This document shows positions 6,690 through 11,430 of a DNA stretch of 11,430 nt, in pieces (position 1 is the stretch's first letter; every line of letters starts with the position of its first letter). The position numbers were made by a program, and so were the translations under genes. The DNA lies in contig CAZLZZ010000116.1 of the NCBI GenBank assembly GCA_964564165.1, positions 1 to 11,430 on the forward strand. Direction: 5' to 3'. The notes beneath the pieces were generated by a model that saw only the letters and a list, made by a program, of their open reading frames with translations, was not told where the DNA came from and did not search any database. This DNA comes from NORP309 sp964564165. GTDB lineage: Bacteria > Pseudomonadota > Gammaproteobacteria > Xanthomonadales > Marinicellaceae.

Positions 6690-6982
6690 AGTAAACTTAA
6701 AGTTCCAAAAAATAAGTGTAATTGTATCAGAGTGTCTGAATTATTCATATTGGCAAATGAATTTTTGTGTTTCAAGCAGTGATTCTGTATCTAAAGAGAA
6801 TAATTTTCTGCTAAAGCAACGAAATTTTAACAAAAGTCTTTTAGACTGAACGCATCTATGACAAAATGCACGGGTTAATCCTTTGGTTTTAATCATTGGA
6901 TGAAATAGTTTAGATGAAGTTTCCATAGTAATGGGCGCATGAATATCTATAATAATTTAACTTAAAGAAGGGTTCTTTTAAA
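6690..6982. promoter_or_regulatory. divergent intergenic region between phoD and the receptor gene
   Basis: 293 bp holding the promoters of both divergent genes. Visible items are a 13-bp palindrome AGTCT-ttt-AGACT (6835-6847), a TGTCATA heptamer on the minus strand (6857-6863) matching one half of a Pho box but with a poor second half, and the receptor gene -10 and RBS. No ORF here looks real. Confidence 0.4.
6948..6972 (+). promoter_or_regulatory. -10 element and ribosome binding site of the receptor gene
   Basis: A perfect TATAAT (6948-6953) lacks a good -35 at 16-18 bp, which suggests activator dependence or a weak promoter. The Shine-Dalgarno AAGAAGGG (6965-6972) is 10 bp from the ATG at 6983 and fixes that start. 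AAAGAA-ggg-TTCTTT (6964-6978) places part of the site in a small, probably unstable hairpin. Confidence 0.5.
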
Positions 6983-9900
6983 ATGAAAAACATTAAACGA
7001 ATAAATTGGCTGCTTGTTGCTTTTTTTATAGCAATTTCAGCAACGAGTGTAACTTATGCTCAAAATACGGCTTCAGCAATACGCGGAACAGTAACTGATT
7101 CGGAAGGCAATTTCTTGCCTGGCGCAACAGTTGTGATTAAACATATTCCAACTGGCGCTACGAAAACATTAACCACAAATGATAGTGGTAACTATCAAGC
7201 TAGGGGCTTACGTGTAGGCGGTCCTTATAGTGTTTCAATCAGCAATGAAGGTTATAACAGTGGCAAGCAAGACGATGTTTATATCACTCTTGGCGAAGTA
7301 AAGTTTGTTGATGTCGCCATTGCTTCTGAGTCATTTGAAGTAGATGAAGTGGTGGTATTTGGTAACGTAGGGCAAACCATATTTAGTGCGGACAATATGG
7401 GCTCAGGAACATCTATTAGTACAGAAACTTTAGAGAACTCTCCAACTATTTCAAGAGATGTAACCGATTTTTTAAGATTGGATTCTAGAATAAACTTAAG
7501 AGACAATGGTGGTTTTTCAGTTTCAGGTGTTAATAACCGTTCAAACAACTTCTCTATTGATGGTGTTGGTGCAAATGATCCATTTGGTTTAGAAGCCAAT
7601 GGTTTTGCTGGGCTAGGTCAACCGTTTAATATTGATACTCTTGAGCAATTAGATATTCAGTTGTCTCCTTATGATGTGACTTTATCTAATTTCACAGGTG
7701 CTAATATTAATGCAGTAACAAAAAGTGGTACCAACGAATTTACCGGTTCTATAAATTATCAATATGGTGACGATAGCCTTTCAAGAGACCTTTCCAATTT
7801 TGAAAACACGCAATTTAGTGCGACGTTAGGCGGCCCAATTATTAAAGATAAATTGTTTTTCTTTATTGGCTATGAAGACACCTCTAGAACAAGATTGCCT
7901 AATAGCACCAATGTATTAGATTCTACAGTGCAGAGTGTAATTGATGCGGCCCGTGATACTTATGGTATTGATATAGGTACGTTAACAGTTCCTAGTTTAC
8001 CAGACACCAAAGAAAACATTTTATTAAAAGTGGATTGGTTAATTAATGAAGACCACAGGGTGTCCTTAAAATACAATACCAATGAAGATAACAATCCTAG
8101 ATTGCCAGGTTTCTTTCGTACAGGGAGATCAGCAAGTTCATATTGGTATGCCAATAATTATCAAACTGACACATTTGCCTTGAATTTGTACAGCGATTGG
8201 TCAGATAATTTTAATACAGAATTAAGAATTTCTACCTCTCAATATGACAAAGTTCCAACCGGGGTTGTTGGTGATTTAAGTAACTTAGCTTTTGTTGAAG
8301 TTAGAAATGTGGGGCCTGAAGAAGAAACCGTGTTTTTTGGTCGCGAAAGATTTAGACACGCAAACTCTCTTGCTACAGAAACCAATAATTTTTATTTAGA
8401 CGGTAATTACTTTGTTGGTAATCACACCATTAAAGTGGGTGTGGATTATCAAGAAAACATTATTAACAATACATTTTTAAGCGATGCATTGGGTAACTAT
8501 AGATTTAATAGTTTAGATGATTTCATCAATGGGAACATTAATAGATTCCGTTACAATATTGGCATAGACCCTAATGACCCAACTCCAGCAGCAAATTGGG
8601 CATGGGAAAATCTAGGGTTGTTTATTCAAGACACATGGCTTGTAAATGATAAATTAACCGTTCAGTATGGTGCACGTTGGGATAAGCCTTCAACTAATGA
8701 TAGTCCTTTGTTGAATCCTGGTTTCCAAGATGCATTTGGTTTTAGTAACCAAACAGTTATTGATTCAGGTGTTTTTCAACCCAGAATTGGTTTTAACTAT
8801 GATATGAGTGATGAACTTAGTATGCAGTTGCGCGGTGGTGTAGGTGTGTTTAGTGGTGGTGCTGCTAATGTTTGGTTATCTAATCCATTCTCAAACCCAG
8901 GCGGAAACGTTAATAGTTATAGTATCAGTGGTTATGACGGACCTTATATACCAGATGGATTTAGTCAAATAGAACCAGGTAATGCATTTTCTGGTCAAAA
9001 TGTTGATGTAATTAGACCAGGTTTCAAATTGCCGACAGTATTGAAATCTAATATTGCATTAGATGCAGAGCTTCCGTGGTATGGTTTACAAGCAACTTTT
9101 GAATATGAGTATACTAAGCAACAAAATGGTATTTTTTACAGAAACTTAAATTTGGGAGATCCAACAGGTACATTGCCTGATGGCAGAACTACTTATTATG
9201 AAGATCCACTGAATTTGTCAGGCGACAGATCTCTTAGAAATCGTGATTTTGGTAATGTAATGGAGCTAAGTAACTCAGGTAGAGGTGATACTAAACGCGC
9301 TACAATAAGCTTGGAAAAGAAAACAGAACATTTGTTTATTAAGGGTTCATACACGAATACCAGTACTTCTGAAGTAAGTCCAGGAACATCTTCTCGTGCA
9401 ATATCAAACTGGACAAATACCCCGGTTTTTAATGTTAATACTGAAGAAGTAGGCGTATCAAATTACGAGATTGCTAATGCTTTCACTATGCAAGCCAGCT
9501 ATAACAATAACTTTTTTGGCGATACAAATACAAATGTAAGCGTATTTTGGAATTCATCAGATGGAGAGCCATATTCATATACTTATGATAATGATATTAA
9601 TGGCGATGGCGTTCGTGACAATGATTTGTTTTACGTACCAAATGTTGGAGAGTATGTCATGGCGGATCCTTCAGAGGCCGCGGCATTCGAAGCTTTCTTA
9701 GTAAACTCAGGTTTGGACCAGTTTCGTGGACAAATTCCAGTTAGAAACTCTTTTAAAGCGCCAAGAATTAACCTTTGGGATTTAAAAATAAAGCAAGAAC
9801 TTCCAGCAATGGGTATGTTTAGAGCATCTGTTTTCTTATCAATTCAGAATTTAGGAAACTTGCTGAATAAAGATTGGGGTCAAGTATATACAGGTTCATT

Positions 9901-10057
9901 TGATGGAATTGATATTGCCGAAATAGATGGTTACGATGATCAAGGACGTGCAATTATAGATTTCGAAGGTAGCGAAAATGTTCTCGATAACTTAAATCAA
10001 CGTTTTATTGAAAGATCTAGATGGCAAGCACAAGTCGGTATACGTATAGATTTCTAA
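6983..10057 (+). CDS. Oar-like TonB-dependent outer-membrane receptor with N-terminal carboxypeptidase-regulatory-like domain
   Basis: 1024 residues. The signal peptide is 1-26 with likely cleavage TYA|QNT. Residues about 30-115 form a carboxypeptidase-regulatory-like beta-sandwich (IRGTVTDSEGNFLPGATVVI, then TNDSGNYQARGL), as in Oar and SusC-type receptors. EVDEVVVFG (119-127) may be the TonB-contacting segment. The plug runs to about 250 and ends with the conserved INAVTKSGTNEFTGSINY. The rest is a large beta-barrel ending QVGIRIDF, with the C-terminal phenylalanine expected of a BAM substrate. It should import a large or scarce ligand across the outer membrane using TonB energy; the Myxococcus relative Oar is tied to adhesion and protein uptake or secretion. 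The substrate cannot be read from sequence. It is monocistronic, with its own terminator, and divergent from phoD. Confidence 0.9.
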   Translation: MKNIKRINWLLVAFFIAISATSVTYAQNTASAIRGTVTDSEGNFLPGATVVIKHIPTGATKTLTTNDSGNYQARGLRVGGPYSVSISNEGYNSGKQDDVYITLGEVKFVDVAIASESFEVDEVVVFGNVGQTIFSADNMGSGTSISTETLENSPTISRDVTDFLRLDSRINLRDNGGFSVSGVNNRSNNFSIDGVGANDPFGLEANGFAGLGQPFNIDTLEQLDIQLSPYDVTLSNFTGANINAVTKSGTNEFTGSINYQYGDDSLSRDLSNFENTQFSATLGGPIIKDKLFFFIGYEDTSRTRLPNSTNVLDSTVQSVIDAARDTYGIDIGTLTVPSLPDTKENILLKVDWLINEDHRVSLKYNTNEDNNPRLPGFFRTGRSASSYWYANNYQTDTFALNLYSDWSDNFNTELRISTSQYDKVPTGVVGDLSNLAFVEVRNVGPEEETVFFGRERFRHANSLATETNNFYLDGNYFVGNHTIKVGVDYQENIINNTFLSDALGNYRFNSLDDFINGNINRFRYNIGIDPNDPTPAANWAWENLGLFIQDTWLVNDKLTVQYGARWDKPSTNDSPLLNPGFQDAFGFSNQTVIDSGVFQPRIGFNYDMSDELSMQLRGGVGVFSGGAANVWLSNPFSNPGGNVNSYSISGYDGPYIPDGFSQIEPGNAFSGQNVDVIRPGFKLPTVLKSNIALDAELPWYGLQATFEYEYTKQQNGIFYRNLNLGDPTGTLPDGRTTYYEDPLNLSGDRSLRNRDFGNVMELSNSGRGDTKRATISLEKKTEHLFIKGSYTNTSTSEVSPGTSSRAISNWTNTPVFNVNTEEVGVSNYEIANAFTMQASYNNNFFGDTNTNVSVFWNSSDGEPYSYTYDNDINGDGVRDNDLFYVPNVGEYVMADPSEAAAFEAFLVNSGLDQFRGQIPVRNSFKAPRINLWDLKIKQELPAMGMFRASVFLSIQNLGNLLNKDWGQVYTGSFDGIDIAEIDGYDDQGRAIIDFEGSENVLDNLNQRFIERSRWQAQVGIRIDF

Positions 10058-10079
10058 ACGTATTCTGACTTTGAAAGTT

Positions 10080-10113
10080 AAAAAGGGTGGCTCTTGGAGC
10101 CACCCTTTTTTTT
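10080..10113 (+). terminator. strong intrinsic terminator of the receptor gene
   Basis: GGGTGGCTC-ttg-GAGCCACCC is a perfect 9-bp GC-rich stem flanked by five A and eight T, 23 bp after the stop codon at 10057. Confidence 0.93.
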
Positions 10114-10142
10114 GCTTTGCTAAAAAGCATCTGTAATATTTA

Positions 10143-10170
10143 TTCTAGACTAGAAAACTATTTTAAATAG
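10143..10170. repeat. two adjacent short palindromes
   Basis: TTCTAG-a-CTAGAA (10143-10155) is followed at once by CTATTT-t-AAATAG (10158-10170). They may be protein-binding sites or remnants. No gene nearby explains them. Confidence 0.35.
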
Positions 10171-10222
10171 CTGCTTACGCATTGACGTTTAAAATCACAA
10201 CACAAGTATCACAAAACAACGA

Positions 10223-10248
10223 CATAACAAAAGGTCATAACAAGGACA
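10223..10248 (+). repeat. 13-bp tandem repeat, two units
   Basis: CATAACAAAAGGT is followed directly by CATAACAAGGACA, a degenerate two-unit tandem repeat that runs into the first 142-bp repeat copy. Confidence 0.4.
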
Positions 10249-10380
10249 GCAATAATATTTACAGCTCAGCCGCACACTCCAATAACTAAAAAACTATTGT
10301 AGGGGCGGCGATTTATCGCGCCCATTCTTTCATGTGGATTAATACGCCAGACATAGACGCGATAAATCGTCGTCTCTACA
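10239..10380 (+). repeat. 142-bp direct repeat, copy A (flank plus REP pair)
   Basis: It begins AACAAGGACA and ends CTCTACA. The first 59 bp is a flank shared with copies B and C; the last 83 bp (10298-10380) is the REP pair. It matches copy B at 47 of 59 flank positions and 79 of 83 REP-pair positions, without gaps. A further match to copy C (GTTGA-GCTTGGT) continues to about 10393. Confidence 0.85.
10298..10380. repeat. REP/BIME pair A
   Basis: A GTAG-headed REP (10298-10322) and an inverted partner (10356-10380, ending CTACA) are separated by 33 bp. Each REP carries an inner GCGA-ttta-TCGC stem, and the two halves can also pair with each other over about 25 bp. GTAG plus an imperfect palindrome is the signature of RAYT-associated REPs. 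Confidence 0.8.
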
Positions 10381-10493
10381 GTTGAAGCTTGGTATGGTAA
10401 AAAATCGGCATTATCTTTGTTAATTATCGTCTAAGCATAGGAAAAATAGGGTGCGTGTTGGACTTTAATCAATGAGTTTATCGATAGGCTGTT

Positions 10494-10524
10494 GTTGGGC
10501 TTCGCGGAGCTCGACCCAACCTAC
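10494..10524 (-). repeat. second REP-like palindrome of different sequence
   Basis: On the minus strand GTAG (10524-10521) is followed by GTTGGG and later the complementary CCCAAC (10499-10494), enclosing a GC-rich middle. This resembles a widespread gammaproteobacterial palindromic repeat that starts GTAGGTTGGG. It sits between copies A and B of the main repeat. Confidence 0.55.
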
Positions 10525-10535
10525 AATGTCAACAA

Positions 10536-10677
10536 AACAAGGACACCCATATTATTTATTACTCAGTTGCACACCCCAATGACTAAAAAGTTATTGTAGG
10601 GGCGGCGATTTATCGCGTCCAATATTTCATGTGAATTAATACGCCAGACATAGACGCGATAAATCGTCGTCTCTACA
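10536..10677 (+). repeat. 142-bp direct repeat, copy B
   Basis: Same organisation as copy A. The REP pair is 10595-10677: REP 10595-10619, inverted partner 10653-10677. In the + strand RNA the two halves would pair over all 25 positions with three G-U wobbles. Directly before GTAG a further hairpin CAATGACT-aaaa-AGTTATTG can form. Its 3' side runs into a 14-bp tandem repeat instead of the GTTGA-GCTTGGT seen after A and C. Confidence 0.85.
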
Positions 10678-10703
10678 ACACAATATGGGCAACACAATAT
10701 GGG
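10676..10703 (+). repeat. 14-bp perfect tandem duplication
   Basis: CAACACAATATGGG occurs twice head to tail, overlapping the last two bases of repeat copy B and followed by ACACCCA. Confidence 0.8.
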
Positions 10704-10732
10704 ACACCCATCAAACTAGTACCATAAAGGAA

Positions 10733-10782
10733 GAACAATACTGGAGAACAATACTGGCAGCAATATTGGCCGCAATACTGGC
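10733..10782 (+). repeat. 12-13-bp minisatellite, four units
   Basis: Units are GAACAATACTGGA, GAACAATACTGGC, AGCAATATTGGC and CGCAATACTGGC, then a decayed unit CGCAACAAAAGC up to 10794. The core CAATAYTGG resembles the CAATATGGG of the 14-bp duplication just upstream, so both may come from one ancestor. Confidence 0.8.
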
Positions 10783-10791
10783 CGCAACAAA

Positions 10792-10932
10792 AGCAAGGAC
10801 ACTCATATTGCTCATTGCTAATCCGCACATTGAATAACTAAAAGGCTATTGTAGAGGCGGCGATTTATCGCGTCCAATCTTTCATGTGAATTAATACACC
10901 AGATATAGACGCGATAAATCGTCGTCTCTACA
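10792..10932 (+). repeat. 141-bp direct repeat, copy C
   Basis: Same organisation as A and B, with a 58-bp flank. The REP pair is 10850-10932: REP 10850-10874, inverted partner 10908-10932. It differs from pair B at 4 and pair A at 6 of 83 positions. The 3' extension GTTGAGCTTGGTGT is shared with copy A. The transposase remnant begins about 20 bp later. Confidence 0.85.
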
Positions 10933-10951
10933 GTTGAGCTTGGTGTAATAA

Positions 10952-11227
10952 GATGACGACATTCCTTTTGGATTAGGTGATTATTGTTCTTTGGTCGATG
11001 CTACTGGACGAACCATTATTGCCAATAAACATGGCTTCATACCTGAAGACTTACCGCCCATTTTAAACCGATTAAATCTTAATTCTGATACTTGGCTAGA
11101 CGAACTTAATCAATTCAAAACAAAAGGCCATACTGCGGTTGGAACCGTTCAACAACTCAAAGATTTTTGTAAGTCTGTTAGTAAGAAATGGCGCACGGGT
11201 ATTCAGTTAAATCCAACTTTAGAATAA
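10952..11227 (+). pseudogene. 5'-truncated RAYT / Y1-type (IS200-like) REP-associated transposase, C-terminal remnant
   Basis: An open frame follows an in-frame TAA (10949-10951), reads DDDIPFGLGDYCSLVDATGR onward and ends with TAA at 11227. It matches from memory the C-terminal region of the roughly 300-residue transposase-like proteins that share the IPF..DYLELVDWTGR segment, then IPxxLPPILxRL, a VGTVxxLKxFC stretch and a KKW end. The 92 codons left lack the N-terminal HUH and tyrosine catalytic part, so the gene is dead. A TTG at 10991 could start a 78-residue product but has no Shine-Dalgarno and would cut the homologous segment. The break lies just after REP copy C. RAYTs mobilise REP sequences, so this remnant explains the neighbouring REP pairs. 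Confidence 0.75.
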
Positions 11228-11430
11228 TCAAATTCCACAAGGTTTTCTAACACACAATTTTTGCGTGACGGATTACTACGTTTAAAATAAGCCAAACTCT
11301 CAATATCCCCATCAAATCAGCCTAAAATAGATATTGCTACCTGAATTTTTAATATATCAAACTAAAACCAAGCTAAAAAATGGATTTTTGTGCAGCTTGT
11401 TGTTTTTTATAGCTGGCTGTCCTTTGTATT
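11228..11430 (+). other. non-coding tail after the transposase remnant
   Basis: AT-rich, without a credible gene. It holds the hairpin at 11369-11408 and, at 11414-11422, TGGCTGTCC, the inverted form of the GGACA(G/C)CCA motif that begins the repeat copies upstream. This may mark the outer edge of the ancestral transposase element. Confidence 0.4.
11369..11408 (+). terminator. weak terminator-like hairpin
   Basis: CAAGCT (11369-11374) pairs with AGCTTG (11394-11399), enclosing an inner AAAAA-tgga-TTTTT, and is followed by TGTTTTTTAT. It is AT-rich and so less convincing than the two terminators upstream. Confidence 0.3.

Noticed and set aside
7279..7599. 106-codon antisense frame within the receptor gene
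   Set aside because: A shadow of the receptor coding frame, with no independent support.
10239..10932. CRISPR array
   Set aside because: Only three units at unequal spacing, repeat units far too long, internal REP palindromes and no cas genes.

Overview
The window looks like chromosomal DNA of a low-to-moderate-GC Gram-negative bacterium, most likely a marine or aquatic gammaproteobacterium. This rests on a lipoprotein with a lipobox, a three-subunit proton-translocating transhydrogenase, a PilS-type sensor kinase, an exported PhoD-type phosphatase and an Oar-like TonB-dependent outer-membrane receptor. The genus cannot be fixed from the sequence alone; a Marinicella- or Kangiella-like lineage is only a guess.

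Layout. At 1-57 is the apparent 3' tail of an upstream gene, followed by a small predicted lipoprotein (140-373). Its stop codon abuts a roughly 240-bp element (374-611) bounded by long imperfect terminal inverted repeats. Inside the element is a run of hairpins, three of which carry GGA in the loop. After a GTAG-headed palindrome (654-686) and a good sigma70-like promoter (772-800) comes the pntAA-pntAB-pntB operon (831-3662), closed by a bidirectional terminator (3692-3717). On the minus strand lie a phoD-like phosphatase gene (6689 to 5325) and, 64 bp downstream, a PilS/NtrB-like histidine kinase gene (5260 to 3737). Divergent from phoD is the large Oar-like receptor gene (6983-10057), closed by a strong terminator (10080-10113).

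The right end (about 10114-11430) is non-coding and repeat-rich. It has three direct repeats of about 142 bp, each holding an 83-bp pair of inverted GTAG-headed palindromes (REP/BIME type). There are also two short tandem-repeat tracts and one REP-like palindrome of another sequence type. Directly after the third copy is the 5'-truncated remnant of a RAYT/Y1-type REP-associated transposase (10952-11227). REP pairs next to a RAYT remnant are best read as a decayed REPtron.

How the genes work together. PntAA/AB/B couple hydride transfer between NAD(H) and NADP(H) to proton flow across the inner membrane. PhoD (exported) and the divergent receptor (outer membrane) could form a nutrient-scavenging pair, but that link is inferred only from position. 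The two features least explained by ordinary annotation are the GGA-loop hairpin cluster at 499-562, which resembles CsrA/RsmA-binding hairpins, and the REP/RAYT region at the right end.
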